Shown: positions 44,389 through 52,553 of the stretch, in pieces
How positions within the stretch are numbered: position 1 is the stretch's first letter
How the letters are laid out: each line of letters opens with the position of its first letter
Assembly (NCBI RefSeq): GCF_009360615.1
Contig: NZ_SPEY01000023.1
Coordinates: forward strand, 186,001-250,000
Origin: Comamonas sp.
Lineage (GTDB): Bacteria; Pseudomonadota; Gammaproteobacteria; Burkholderiales; Burkholderiaceae_C
Length of the DNA: 64,000 nucleotides
Direction of reading: 5' to 3'
Translations under genes and position numbers: made by a program
The notes under the pieces: model-generated
Databases searched by the model: none
Told to the model about the DNA's origin: nothing
What the model saw: the letters and a program-made list of their open reading frames with translations, nothing else

Positions 44389-47238
44389 TCAAGATTCGCC
44401 GCCCGCTGACTTCTTCTTGCGCGCAGGCTTGCTCGCGTCGCTCGGCGGCGTCTCGGCCACGTTCGCGGCATCGGGCTTCTCAGGCTCGGCCGGCTTCGCG
44501 GGTGGCTCCTGGCGCTCGAAGACCACCCGTTCGGCCTTGTCGTCCCAGCGGGCGCTGGCGTGATCGGCCTTGCCGATACCGCCACCCAGCATCTCGCGCG
44601 CCAGAGCAGTTTCCAGCTCGCTGCGGATCAGCCGCTTGAGCTCACGCGCGCCGAACTCGGGCTTGTAGCCTTCCTCCGCGAAGTGATCGATCAAGGTCTG
44701 ATCGAAGGCGAGCGTCACGCCCTGGCTGGCGGCGTTGCGGGCCACACGATCGAGCTGCAGGCCGACGATATGGCGGATCTCCTCCTTGCCCAGCGCATGG
44801 AAGACGATGATCTCGTCGATGCGGTTGAGGAACTCGGGGCGGAAGTGTCCGCGCAGCACGTCCATCACCTCGCCCTTGGTCTTCTCGTATTCCTCGCCGG
44901 CGGCGCCACGGGCCTTCAGCCGACGCTGGATGATGTCCGAGCCCAAGTTCGAGGTGGCGATGATGATGGTATTGGTGAAATCCACCACCCGGCCCTTGCC
45001 GTCGGTGAGCCGCCCGTCGTCGAACACCTGCAGCAGGATGTTGTAGACGTCGGGGTGAGCCTTCTCGATCTCGTCCAGCAGCAACACGCTGTAGGGTTTG
45101 CGCCGCACCTTCTCGGTGAGCTGGCCACCCTCGTCGTAGCCGACGTAACCCGGAGGCGCCCCCACCAGGCGTGCCACGGTATGGCGTTCACCGTACTCGG
45201 ACATGTCGATGCGCAGCAGAGCACCTTCATCGCCATAGATGGACTCGGCCAGCGCCTTGGCGAGCTCGGTCTTGCCCACGCCGGTCGGCCCGAGGAACAG
45301 AAAAGTCGCCACCGGCTTGCTGCCTTCGCGCAGGCCCGCGCGCGACAACCGCACGGCATCGGCCACCGCGCGCACTGCTTCGTCCTGGCCCACCAGGCGC
45401 TCGTGCAGCCGCTGCTCCAGATGCAGCAGCTTCTCGCGTTCTTCCACCGTCAGCTCGTTGACCGGAATGCCGGTCAGGCGCGAGACGATCTGCGCGACAT
45501 GCTCGGCCTTGACTTCGGCGCTGCCCGAGGCGCGCTCGCGTTCCCATTCCTCGACAAGCTTCTTGAGTTCGGCCTCTTTGGCCTCGATGTGCTTGCCCAG
45601 CTCGGCGGCCTTGTCGTACTGCTTGCGCGAGGCCACATAGTCCTGCTCACGCCGCAGCTGGTGCAGTTCGGACTCCAGCTCTTGCACCGCCACCGGGCGG
45701 GCCGTGGCCGACAGCTTCACGCGTGCGGCCGCCTGGTCGAGCAGGTCGATGGCCTTGTCAGGCAAAAAGCGCGCGGTGATGTAGCGGTCCGACAACTCGG
45801 CGGCGGCGATGATCGCATCCTCGGTGATGCTGACCTTGTGGTGTGCCTCGAAGGTGTCGCGCAGGCCGCGCAGGATCATCATGGTCTGCGCTACCGTCGG
45901 CTCGGGCACCATCACCGGCTGGAAGCGACGCTCCAGCGCGGCGTCCTTCTCGATGTACTTCTGGTACTCGTTGAGCGTGGTGGCGCCGATCAGGTTCAGT
46001 TCGCCGCGCGCCATCATCGGCTTGAACACGTTGGCCACGTCCAGCCCGCCTTCGCCGCCACCCTGGCCTGCACCGACGATGGTGTGCACCTCGTCGATGA
46101 AGAGAATCAGCTCGCCCTGGTGCTCGGTCACTTCCTTGAGCACCTTCTGCACGCGCTCCTCGAACTCGCCCCGGTACTTGGCGCCAGCCACCATGGCATT
46201 GATGTTGAGTTCCACCAGGCGCTTGTCGCGCAGCGTCTCAGGCACTTCACCGGCCACCATGCGCTGCGCCAACCCTTCGACGATGGCGGTCTTGCCGACG
46301 CCGGGCTCGCCGATCAGCACCGGGTTGTTCTTCTTGCGCCGGGCCAGCACTTCGATGGTCGTCTCGATCTCCTGCGCGCGGCCGATGACCGGATCGAGCT
46401 TGCCCTCGCGCGCCATCTTGGTGAGGTCGCGCGAATACTTGTCGAGTTCCGGCGTGTTGGTCGGCGTCTCGGCGCGGCCATCCTCGGCCCCTTTGCCGAC
46501 CACCTTGCTTACCTGCTGGCGCAGCGCTTGCGGCGTGAGGCCGTAACGGCGCAGCAGGTTGGCCGCCAAACCTTCGCCTTCCTCGGCGAGCCCGATCAGG
46601 AAATGCTCCGGCCCGACATAAGAGTGGCCGAGTTCGTTGGAGGCCACGAAAGCACGGCTGAGCGCGTCCTTGACCCGGGGCGACACGCCGATCTCGCCCT
46701 CGAACGGCTTATCGCCGCGCTTGGCTTCGGATTCGATCTGGCGCTTGAGGTCATCGACCTTGATCTTGAACTGCCCCAGGATGGTCTTGACCACGTCGCT
46801 GTCGGATAGCGCCAGCAGCAGGTGTTCGGTATCGACTTCGGCGCGCCCGAACTCTGCAGCGTGTCGGGCGGCCTCCTGCAATAGGGCCTCGGACTGTTCG
46901 CTGATACGGCTGGCGAGCCCACTGCCGCGACGGCGCGCGGTGCCCGTACCGGCCGGGGCGGGTTCGCCGAACGAGGCATCGACGACCTCGTCGGTATCGG
47001 CCGCCATGGACGGTGCGTCGTCACCGATGCGGAAGAAGTCGCTGCCAAGGAAGTCTTCGAACAGCCCGCTGCGCGAGCCGAACAAGGCTTCCAGCGGTGA
47101 GACGGTGCGCTTTTGCTGGCGCACCAGTTGGCGATAGTGATCGTCACACAACAGCATGGTGCTGTGGCGACCATTGAGATTGGCTTCCACCCGCACCGTG
47201 GCGGGCTGGCCGCAGACTTGGCATTGTTTTCTGGCCAT
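44389..47238 (-). CDS. clpK: ClpK (ClpG_GI) disaggregase
   Basis: 949 aa. A short N-terminal zinc-type segment (CQVCGQ...CDDH) specific to the ClpK/ClpG group comes first, then a Clp N domain and AAA1 with Walker [19 protein letters not shown], a short middle coiled coil, and AAA2 with [15 protein letters not shown], ending in an extended Lys-rich tail. It is a stand-alone, highly heat-stable disaggregase that rescues aggregated proteins, and its presence defines tLST islands. Confidence 0.95.
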   Translation of the reverse strand: MARKQCQVCGQPATVRVEANLNGRHSTMLLCDDHYRQLVRQQKRTVSPLEALFGSRSGLFEDFLGSDFFRIGDDAPSMAADTDEVVDASFGEPAPAGTGTARRRGSGLASRISEQSEALLQEAARHAAEFGRAEVDTEHLLLALSDSDVVKTILGQFKIKVDDLKRQIESEAKRGDKPFEGEIGVSPRVKDALSRAFVASNELGHSYVGPEHFLIGLAEEGEGLAANLLRRYGLTPQALRQQVSKVVGKGAEDGRAETPTNTPELDKYSRDLTKMAREGKLDPVIGRAQEIETTIEVLARRKKNNPVLIGEPGVGKTAIVEGLAQRMVAGEVPETLRDKRLVELNINAMVAGAKYRGEFEERVQKVLKEVTEHQGELILFIDEVHTIVGAGQGGGEGGLDVANVFKPMMARGELNLIGATTLNEYQKYIEKDAALERRFQPVMVPEPTVAQTMMILRGLRDTFEAHHKVSITEDAIIAAAELSDRYITARFLPDKAIDLLDQAAARVKLSATARPVAVQELESELHQLRREQDYVASRKQYDKAAELGKHIEAKEAELKKLVEEWERERASGSAEVKAEHVAQIVSRLTGIPVNELTVEEREKLLHLEQRLHERLVGQDEAVRAVADAVRLSRAGLREGSKPVATFLFLGPTGVGKTELAKALAESIYGDEGALLRIDMSEYGERHTVARLVGAPPGYVGYDEGGQLTEKVRRKPYSVLLLDEIEKAHPDVYNILLQVFDDGRLTDGKGRVVDFTNTIIIATSNLGSDIIQRRLKARGAAGEEYEKTKGEVMDVLRGHFRPEFLNRIDEIIVFHALGKEEIRHIVGLQLDRVARNAASQGVTLAFDQTLIDHFAEEGYKPEFGARELKRLIRSELETALAREMLGGGIGKADHASARWDDKAERVVFERQEPPAKPAEPEKPDAANVAETPPSDASKPARKKKSAGGES

Positions 47239-47267
47239 GCTGATGCTCCTGTAAAGATTGATCTGAC

Positions 47268-47292
47268 GAGGCACCGCCGATCGCGGTGCCTC
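47268..47292 (-). other. Stable hairpin between hsp20 and clpK
   Basis: Perfect 10-bp stem GAGGCACCGC (47268-47277) / GCGGTGCCTC (47283-47292) with a 5-nt loop in the 93-base gap between hsp20 and clpK. In the direction of transcription no T-run follows, so it is more likely an mRNA-stability or processing element setting the hsp20:clpK ratio than a terminator. On the plus strand a T-rich stretch does follow. Confidence 0.45.
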
Positions 47293-47331
47293 ATCTCTTT
47301 GTGGTTTTTGAGAAAAACGCGCTGCCCCGCG

Positions 47332-47901
47332 TCAGCCGTTGATCGGGATCGAGCGCCCCTGCTTGGGCGTACTGGCCTCGCGCTTGTCCATCGTGATCGT
47401 GAGCACGCCGTTCTTGAAAGCGGCCTTGATCGTGTCCTGGTTGGCATCGGCCGGCAGGTTCAGAGCGCGCTGAAAGCTGCCGTAGGAGCGCTCCACCCGG
47501 TGGAAACCGCCGTCTTTCGTTTCCTGCTCCTGACGCTTTTCACCGCGCACCAGCAGCACGTCGTTGTCGAGCGTGATCTGGATGTCTTTTTCCTCGATGC
47601 CGGGTACTTCCAGGGCGATCTTGTACTGCTTGTCGGTCTCCTGGATGTCCAGCGCCGGCTTCAGCATGCCCGGCCAGTCCGACGGCCAGCGTGGCATGGC
47701 CAGCGTCGGGAAACCGAAGCCTCGAAACGCGTCGTCGAACAGGCGGTCGATCTCGCGATGCAATTGCAGGATGGGACTGACGGGCCCACCCGCCACAGGC
47801 AGGTCATTGCGCTGCACCGGCAGCGAGGCAGTGCTCTGTTGTTCTTCCTGCTCCTTTTTGAACCAGTTCCAGGGAGCCAATTTCTTGAAATCAATGTCCA
47901 T
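47332..47901 (-). CDS. hsp20: Small heat-shock protein Hsp20 of the stress locus
   Basis: 189 aa from the ATG at 47901 (a longer open frame is ignored). The alpha-crystallin domain runs about residues 80-180 (KPALDIQETDKQYKIALEVP; LLVRGEKRQEQE) with a C-terminal I-x-I-type motif (RSIPING). An N-terminal arm, DIDFKKLAPWNWFKKEQEE, is that of the tLST sHsp20. It holds denatured proteins for ClpK. Only one sHsp gene is present here. Confidence 0.93.
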   Translation of the reverse strand: MDIDFKKLAPWNWFKKEQEEQQSTASLPVQRNDLPVAGGPVSPILQLHREIDRLFDDAFRGFGFPTLAMPRWPSDWPGMLKPALDIQETDKQYKIALEVPGIEEKDIQITLDNDVLLVRGEKRQEQETKDGGFHRVERSYGSFQRALNLPADANQDTIKAAFKNGVLTITMDKREASTPKQGRSIPING

Positions 47902-47933
47902 GTCATACCTCCAGAAATCAATTGAAGACTCAC

Positions 47934-48215
47934 TCAATCCGCTTGCCTGCGGCTATGGATAGCGCGCCCAGGCAACACGGGATGTTTCGCTGACTTCGGC
48001 TGCTCATCTGTGCGTATCACCTCCTTCTTTCTGCCTGCTTGGATCTGATCATTGATCCATTGATCGATTTCACTTTGACGAAACCGCCACGTCCCGCCGA
48101 CCTTGAAGGCCGGAATTTCCCCGTGCGCGGCGAGCCGGTAAAGCGTCCGCTTGCCGACCTTTAAGTAGGTAGCCAACTCGTCGAGTGTGAAGATCGCCTG
48201 CTGGCGCGCTGTCAT
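47934..48215 (-). CDS. Excisionase-type helix-turn-helix regulator, first gene of the stress locus
   Basis: 93 aa from the ATG at 48215, chosen because the family begins TARQQAIFTLDELATYLKVG; the open frame extends upstream through the operator. A MerR/excisionase-type winged HTH (YLKVGKRTLYRLAAHGEIPA; WRFRQSEIDQWI). It leads the operon in published tLST loci. The inverted repeat at 48262-48281 is its likely target. Confidence 0.85.
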   Translation of the reverse strand: MTARQQAIFTLDELATYLKVGKRTLYRLAAHGEIPAFKVGGTWRFRQSEIDQWINDQIQAGRKKEVIRTDEQPKSAKHPVLPGRAIHSRRQAD

Positions 48216-48261
48216 ACCACCCCCACAAGTTCCGTCGTCACGCGGCCTCGCTCGAGGAAAT

Positions 48262-48281
48262 TCTTGCAAGACTTTGCAAGA
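48262..48281. promoter_or_regulatory. Operator candidate of the stress locus
   Basis: Perfect 8-bp inverted repeat TCTTGCAA (48262-48269) GACT TTGCAAGA (48274-48281). It lies 47 bases upstream of the HTH gene start and touches the -10 hexamer of the candidate promoter, so a bound protein would block RNA polymerase. Confidence 0.5.
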
Positions 48282-48308
48282 TATTGCGCCTAACATGCCG
48301 AAAGTCAA
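48280..48308 (-). promoter_or_regulatory. Candidate sigma70 promoter of the stress locus
   Basis: On the minus strand TTGACT (48303-48308) and AATATC (48280-48285) are separated by exactly 17 bases. The -10 is imperfect. A CTTGAA at about 48352-48358 resembles a heat-shock sigma -35 but no matching -10 was found. Confidence 0.35.
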
Positions 48309-48442
48309 GAGTCAACATCCAGCGACCTGCTGGCCGATTGATGTGACTCAAATCTTCAAGGACGGTATGCCAGGGCGGGCCGGTCCGGCGCAGGGGACGG
48401 TGGGTTGATCGGGACCTTGCGGGCGCCGCCCACGGCCGCAGA

Positions 48443-48643
48443 TCAAACACCGATCCTCACGTTGTAACCGAGCGCCCGCAGCCCCTTGCTCGTGCGCATG
48501 TTCCTTGGCGGAAACTCGTCTGGGCGCGCCCAGCCGACGATTTCCCCGAGACTGCTCAGGCCAATGTGCGGAATGGCCCAGTCGTCGCTGCGGATCGCGT
48601 TACCCAAGAAGCCCAGTGGCAGCGCAGGACGATTTTGGCCAAA
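48443..48643 (-). pseudogene. Truncated C-terminal ORF fragment, unidentified
   Basis: A 66-codon minus-strand reading frame that begins right after an in-frame stop and ends TGA at 48443. It looks truly coding, with GQNRPALPLGFLGNAIR, WAIPHIGLSSLGEIVGWA and RNMRTSKGLRALGYNVRI, but has no start codon. It is probably the cut end of a gene interrupted when phage or island DNA inserted. Family unknown. The 48216-48442 stretch upstream of the stress locus holds its promoter and nothing else recognisable. Confidence 0.5.
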
Positions 48644-48695
48644 TCATCGAATCCACGTCCTCAAGGCCAAGGCGTTACTATTTAGTTCGGATTAC

Positions 48696-48727
48696 GGACG
48701 CGGGTTCGGTTCCGTGTTCCACCACCA
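48696..48727 (+). other. Attachment-site candidate resembling a tRNA/tmRNA 3' end
   Basis: GGACGCGGGTTCGGTTCC followed by ...CCACCACCA looks like a T-arm and acceptor end. No cloverleaf or tmRNA body lies upstream, so it is not a functional RNA gene but a candidate crossover core. It is about 140 bases from the integrase stop, the usual place for att, and a strong terminator follows on the same strand. Confidence 0.4.
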
Positions 48728-48735
48728 CCTCAAAC

Positions 48736-48777
48736 AACGCCACACAATGGAATCCCCACTGTGTGGCGTTTTCTTTT
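48736..48777 (+). terminator. Strong intrinsic terminator (plus strand)
   Basis: Perfect 11-bp stem AACGCCACACA (48736-48746) / TGTGTGGCGTT (48760-48770), 13-nt loop, then TTTTCTTTT. It ends rightward transcription before the integrase region, in the position of an RNA-gene terminator carried with the att site. Confidence 0.75.
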
Positions 48778-48862
48778 GCTCTCAGATTGCCTGAGATTGC
48801 GGCGAAATTCACACCAGATTCACGCCAATTTCACACCAGCGGATCGCACCGATTCGCACGGA

Positions 48863-50038
48863 TCAGCTCACGGCCTTCAGGGTGGCCTTGGGCTTCTGGT
48901 AGTCCTCGCGGATGAACTTACCGTAGGTTCGAAATACCATCTCCACGTCCTCATGCCCCAGTTGCTGGGCCACATACCAAGGGTTGGCTCCGGCCGTCAG
49001 CAGGGTCGACGCGAAGGTGTGGCGGATTTGATACGGGTTGCGGTATTCGATTCCAGACCGCTCCATGAGAGGCAGCCATAGCGTCTTGCGGATCTGGGCG
49101 TCCGTAGTCCACGGCTGCAGTGTCCGCGGATTCAGCCATACCCGGTGTCCGCGCATCTGGCTGAACGGCCGCTGGAGTCTCAGCGCTTCCATGGCCTCCG
49201 CGTTCAGCTCTACCTCTCGCTTACCGGCCTCGGTCTTGGGCGCTTTGATGACGCCGACAACCTGATTGAGCACGATCCTGGCGATGCGCCGATCCACGTC
49301 GATGTGCTCCCAGCGCAGTGCTTGGAGCTCGCCGGGCCGCAGGCCGGTGTTGAACCAAAATTGGATCATCGGTCGCTCATCCTCGCGGCATGCCAGCAGG
49401 ATCTGCTCGCGTTCGGCCTGCGTGAATGGCTGGATCACATAGTCGCTGGCTTTGCTGTTCTGGCGGATCAGCTTGGCCAGGGCGATGCGGTCGAATGGGT
49501 TGTACTCGATCAACCCGTCGTTCAAGGCGTCCTCGAACACACTACGCAGCGGAGTCAGCAAGTTACGGATGGCCTTGCTGGTGCAGTCCATCTCGCTGAT
49601 CCAGTCGCGCAGTTCAGAGGGCGTGGCTTCGTGCAGTTGCTTGCCATGCCAGTGCTTCATGCGGGAGCTGTTGATCGCTTTGGCGTATCCGTTGTAGGTG
49701 GCGGGGGACATTTTCCCGTTCGCCACCTGCTTCTCATACAGGTCGAGCTGGGCCTGCAGCTTGTGTTGCAGCGACTGACTGACCTTGTCGGGCCCGCGTG
49801 CCTTGGGGCTGTCTGGGAAGTAGTCCGCATATTTGAACGTGCCATCGTTTATACGGCGTTTGATTTCCGCACGGAGGTTGGCGGCGTACAGGATGCTGGA
49901 CTTGTTGATCGGGCCCAGTGGCAACAGCTCCCGGCACTGTTGCTTTTGCCACGAGAAAGCGATCTGGATGCGCTGTACCGTGGCTTTGACCCGGATTGTT
50001 ACGCCAGGCGGCGTGGGGAGATTTGGCTTTGGATCCAT
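48863..50038 (-). CDS. int: Tyrosine-type site-specific integrase
   Basis: 391 aa from the ATG at 50038. An N-terminal arm-binding domain (RVKATVQRIQIAFSWQKQQC, of the DUF3596 type), a core-binding SAM-like domain, and a catalytic domain with Arg (TGLRPGELQALRW), His-x-x-Arg (YQIRHTFAS), His (QLGHEDVEMV) and the nucleophile Tyr (FRTYGK). It integrates the phage at its attachment site and excises it with Xis. The start overlaps xis by 40 bases. Confidence 0.95.
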   Translation of the reverse strand: MDPKPNLPTPPGVTIRVKATVQRIQIAFSWQKQQCRELLPLGPINKSSILYAANLRAEIKRRINDGTFKYADYFPDSPKARGPDKVSQSLQHKLQAQLDLYEKQVANGKMSPATYNGYAKAINSSRMKHWHGKQLHEATPSELRDWISEMDCTSKAIRNLLTPLRSVFEDALNDGLIEYNPFDRIALAKLIRQNSKASDYVIQPFTQAEREQILLACREDERPMIQFWFNTGLRPGELQALRWEHIDVDRRIARIVLNQVVGVIKAPKTEAGKREVELNAEAMEALRLQRPFSQMRGHRVWLNPRTLQPWTTDAQIRKTLWLPLMERSGIEYRNPYQIRHTFASTLLTAGANPWYVAQQLGHEDVEMVFRTYGKFIREDYQKPKATLKAVS

Positions 50039-50262
50039 TTGTCGGCTTCCTTGATGTTTACGTAAAGGCGGCGGGCGACCACGGCGCAATGCTTGCCGTC
50101 CAGCCAGACACCAGCGCGGCGGCGGTTGTGCACAGCCATGGGTGTGACGCCGGTCAACTCTTCATATTTCTCGGCCAGCACCCAGTCAACGCTGGGTTCC
50201 TGGCCAGGGTCGGTGCGCACGGTATCCCGAGTTGCTGCAGTAGCTGTTTCAGTCTGTTTCAT
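49999..50262 (-). CDS. xis: Excisionase
   Basis: 87 aa from the ATG at 50262 (GGAG upstream). The frame is open to an ATG at 50400, which would read through a terminator hairpin. A winged HTH of the phage excisionase type: VDWVLAEKYEELTGVTPMAV, NRRRAGVWLDGKHCAVVARR, LYVNIKEADKWIQSQ. It overlaps the integrase start, the common xis-int arrangement, and directs integrase toward excision. Confidence 0.75.
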   Translation of the reverse strand: MKQTETATAATRDTVRTDPGQEPSVDWVLAEKYEELTGVTPMAVHNRRRAGVWLDGKHCAVVARRLYVNIKEADKWIQSQISPRRLA

Positions 50263-50284
50263 GGTTTTCTCCGGTTTGGCCACG

Positions 50285-50307
50285 AAAAAGCCGCCTGGAG
50301 GGCGGCT
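50285..50307 (-). terminator. Intrinsic terminator upstream of xis
   Basis: On the minus strand stem AGCCGCC-loop-GGCGGCT followed by five T. It would stop leftward transcription before xis-int unless antitermination acts. Confidence 0.7.
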
Positions 50308-50401
50308 GGTAATCGGTGTAATCGTCTGGCGTTCGACCGATAAGGTCTGCTCCGGGATCACTGTGCTGGGGAAATGGCGTATGTTGGTGTCGTGGGCCAT
50401 A

Positions 50402-50674
50402 TCAATTCACCTTGATAGCGAACACCTGCACCGGGCTTTCGCCAAAATGCGGGTGGGTTATGGTTTTGATCGTGTAGCCGCGCCAGGGGCGGGATAGGCG
50501 GCGAGCGAGGTCATCGCGCGCCGGGTAGCCCTTGGCCAGTTCGATACCCTCGTAGTGCCGTCCGTCCAGGCGCTTGCGCCAGTAGGGGGTCACGAGGCGG
50601 TATTCCTCCGCTTTGGTGCCGGCCTTGATTGCATCGAAGTACTCGCCCTTGAGCGACAGGTGCAGGGTCTTCAC
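50402..50674 (-). CDS. ASCH-domain protein
   Basis: 90 aa from the GTG at 50674, chosen because GTGA overlaps the preceding stop by 4 bases. The ASCH/PUA-like fold pattern is clear: KTLHLSLKGEYFDAIKAGTK, then RKRLDGRHYEGIELAKGYPA. ASCH proteins bind RNA or modified nucleotides. Such genes are common in the int-proximal operon of betaproteobacterial phages. Role in the phage unknown. Confidence 0.8.
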   Translation of the reverse strand: MKTLHLSLKGEYFDAIKAGTKAEEYRLVTPYWRKRLDGRHYEGIELAKGYPARDDLARRLSRPWRGYTIKTITHPHFGESPVQVFAIKVN

Positions 50675-50787
50675 TCCCATGGCTTCCATCCATTCATGAT
50701 TGCGGCGACAAGGACAGCGCCGGCAGCAAGCCAGAAGCCCAGCCATGCAATGCCATCGCCAATTGCTTTTGCTGCTTCAGTGCTCAT
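50671..50787 (-). CDS. 38-aa single-pass membrane protein
   Basis: Short gene: ATG at 50787 after GGAG, 38 codons, TGA at 50671. One hydrophobic segment (GIAWLGFWLAAGAVLVAAIM). It overlaps its neighbours on both sides by 4 bases, so it is translated as part of the coupled chain. Function unknown. Confidence 0.6.
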   Translation of the reverse strand: MSTEAAKAIGDGIAWLGFWLAAGAVLVAAIMNGWKPWE

Positions 50788-50882
50788 GCTTGCTGCGCTC
50801 CTTCCTTGGCTGCTTTCTCGTACATCCACCACGGGAGCGGTGGAATGCCTGCTTGAACTGGGGGAGAGGTATCACTTCCCAT
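50784..50882 (-). CDS. 32-aa small protein
   Basis: ATG at 50882 with AGGAG about 8 bases upstream, stop overlapping the next ATG (ATGA). Pro-rich start (TSPPVQAGIPPLPWWMYEK) and a basic/Ala end. Seen by its coupling; no function known. Confidence 0.5.
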   Translation of the reverse strand: MGSDTSPPVQAGIPPLPWWMYEKAAKEGAQQA

Positions 50883-51162
50883 TGCTCAGCTCCTTCTGTG
50901 CCTGCGCGCGCTGAGCGGCTCTGAATGAGCGAAGAATGAATCGCACAAGGCGTGCATGAGCCCGCACAAGATCCTTGTCCTGGGTCCAATGCCATCCGGA
51001 GAAATAGCAAAAGCCTTGCTCATACTCGGGGTGCTCTCGCGGATACTTCTTGTTCAGCATCGCGTCGGCTTCATTTTTGGCTGCAGCGCGGGCAGTCAGG
51101 TAGTCGCGCCCCTTTGTTGGCGCGCGATACACGGGGCGGCTTGAAAGCGTGATCGCGGCCAT
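50872..51162 (-). CDS. Early phage protein, unidentified
   Basis: 96 aa, ATG overlapping the preceding stop, GGGGG about 5 bases upstream. Basic and helical (RDYLTARAAAKNEADAMLNK; YEQGFCYFSGWHWTQDKDLV; ARLVRFILRSFRAAQRAQ). No family recognised; it is in the coupled leftward chain, so it is likely expressed. Confidence 0.6.
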   Translation of the reverse strand: MAAITLSSRPVYRAPTKGRDYLTARAAAKNEADAMLNKKYPREHPEYEQGFCYFSGWHWTQDKDLVRAHARLVRFILRSFRAAQRAQAQKELSNGK

Positions 51163-52553
51163 CAATCACCCCCTTGGGTTGCCTGGGCAGCGAGGGCAGC
51201 TTCAACCGCTGCCGGTTCAAACAAAGTGTGCACGGCTTCGAATTCGACCCAGTTGCCGCAGTAATCTGGAGTCCGGCGGACGTTGCCCTTGTCATCCAGG
51301 AAGAAGGAATAGCGCTGCAGCTTGCAGAATTTCTGCCTCACAGCCTCGAATGCCACATCTCGATGGCCCGCCAGCGCCTGGGGTGCGACGGCAATCCCGA
51401 GCTGATAGTCTTCAAGACGGCTACCAAGGTCGCTCAGCTTTTCGACTACGTCCTCCACGGAGGTTGCATAGACCTCGTGACCCATGCCGTCAGACCCCGG
51501 TACAACATCGAGAAGAATGCTGGTCACAGCCAGGGCTTGCAGGTTCTGAACCTCGGCAACTGGATCGCCTTCCTCTTCCATGCCCAGCGCGGCGAGGATT
51601 TGGCAGTATTTGTTAGCATCCACTTGCTTGACGCTCACCATGTTGGGCGCGGCTGCCGGGGTGGCGGCAAGCACGGCGCGTGCCTGCCAGTACCTCCACG
51701 GCTCAGCAGCATCGCTGCGGAAAGTTGTGTCCGTGTCTGGGTGAAGTCTGTTGCGCTTGCGGAAAAATTCGTCAAACGCCGCGCGCTCATCAAGCACCGC
51801 CACGGCTGCGGGCGCTGTCTGGGGCGTGCGCTCTGCGATAAGCCGCTGCAAATCCTCGCGGGTCATCTCCACGACGTTTTCAGCGATGCGATTGCCGCCG
51901 ACCTCTGCGGCCCATGCCATCAGGTCGCCGGCGGCCAAGCTGTTGCGGTGACGCTCTTCGCAATCAGGGCATGGCTGGCCGCCTTCCCCTGGGTCATAGA
52001 AACTCGGGCCGCCGATCATGCCGTGGTCGTTGCAGGTGTCGCAAATGACGGGCTGGACTGCTCGCACTGAAGCTGGCTCCTGAATCTGGTGCATGTCCCA
52101 GGTGCCGAGCACAGCGTCGATTGCCAGCGAGGCTTCCAGCCCCTCGTTGGAGATCTGCTCGCAAGCCTCAAGCATCATCTGTTCGTCACCTTGAGCGGCC
52201 GTTTCTGCCTCCGTCTTCATACTGCTGATGGCGTACTTGGCTTCACGAAGCGCTTCCTGCAGAGCTGGAACACTTTCTGATCTGCAGGCGCTGTCCAATG
52301 TTCCAACACCATCGGAGGCCTTGCTGGGTTTAAATTGGGTTGGAACATTCTCTGGAACAAAAGTGGAATTTCCGCGCATGAATGTTCCAGCCAGGCCGTG
52401 GCGCTTGAGGTAGTCCAGGGCCCGATCGGTAAGATCGTTGCCCGGTGATGCTTTGCGGAGAGACTGGACTAGCTGGCGCACCAGCATGGCCAGTTCGTCC
52501 ACTTTGCCACCGGCAGCAGTTTGCGAAATTTCGCAAGTTTCGGGTTGTTTCAT
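51162..52553 (-). CDS. Ea22/Ead-like early phage protein
   Basis: 463 aa from the ATG at 52553 (ATGA overlap with the preceding stop). A mosaic protein: an N-terminal helical part (VDELAMLVRQLVQSLRKA), a middle with a zinc pair (CDTCNDHG...CPDCEERH) and a C-terminal part (YCGNWVEFEAVHTLFEPAAV). This length and mix fit the Ea22/Ead-type early proteins of temperate phages, whose role is unclear. Confidence 0.55.
   Translation of the reverse strand: MKQPETCEISQTAAGGKVDELAMLVRQLVQSLRKASPGNDLTDRALDYLKRHGLAGTFMRGNSTFVPENVPTQFKPSKASDGVGTLDSACRSESVPALQEALREAKYAISSMKTEAETAAQGDEQMMLEACEQISNEGLEASLAIDAVLGTWDMHQIQEPASVRAVQPVICDTCNDHGMIGGPSFYDPGEGGQPCPDCEERHRNSLAAGDLMAWAAEVGGNRIAENVVEMTREDLQRLIAERTPQTAPAAVAVLDERAAFDEFFRKRNRLHPDTDTTFRSDAAEPWRYWQARAVLAATPAAAPNMVSVKQVDANKYCQILAALGMEEEGDPVAEVQNLQALAVTSILLDVVPGSDGMGHEVYATSVEDVVEKLSDLGSRLEDYQLGIAVAPQALAGHRDVAFEAVRQKFCKLQRYSFFLDDKGNVRRTPDYCGNWVEFEAVHTLFEPAAVEAALAAQATQGGD

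Noticed and set aside
44560-46809. 749-codon plus-strand frame opposite clpK
   Set aside because: Antisense shadow of a certain gene; sequence is Leu/Gln/His-rich without domain pattern.
48691-48730. A functional tRNA or tmRNA gene
   Set aside because: Only a T-arm-like and CCA-like end is present; no matching acceptor 5' strand or anticodon arm upstream, and the T-stem does not pair in the standard register.
50262-50400. Longer excisionase start at 50400
   Set aside because: The extra 46 codons read through a terminator hairpin and have no similarity to excisionases; the ATG at 50262 has a clear GGAG. Not excluded, since other frames in this operon also cross hairpins.
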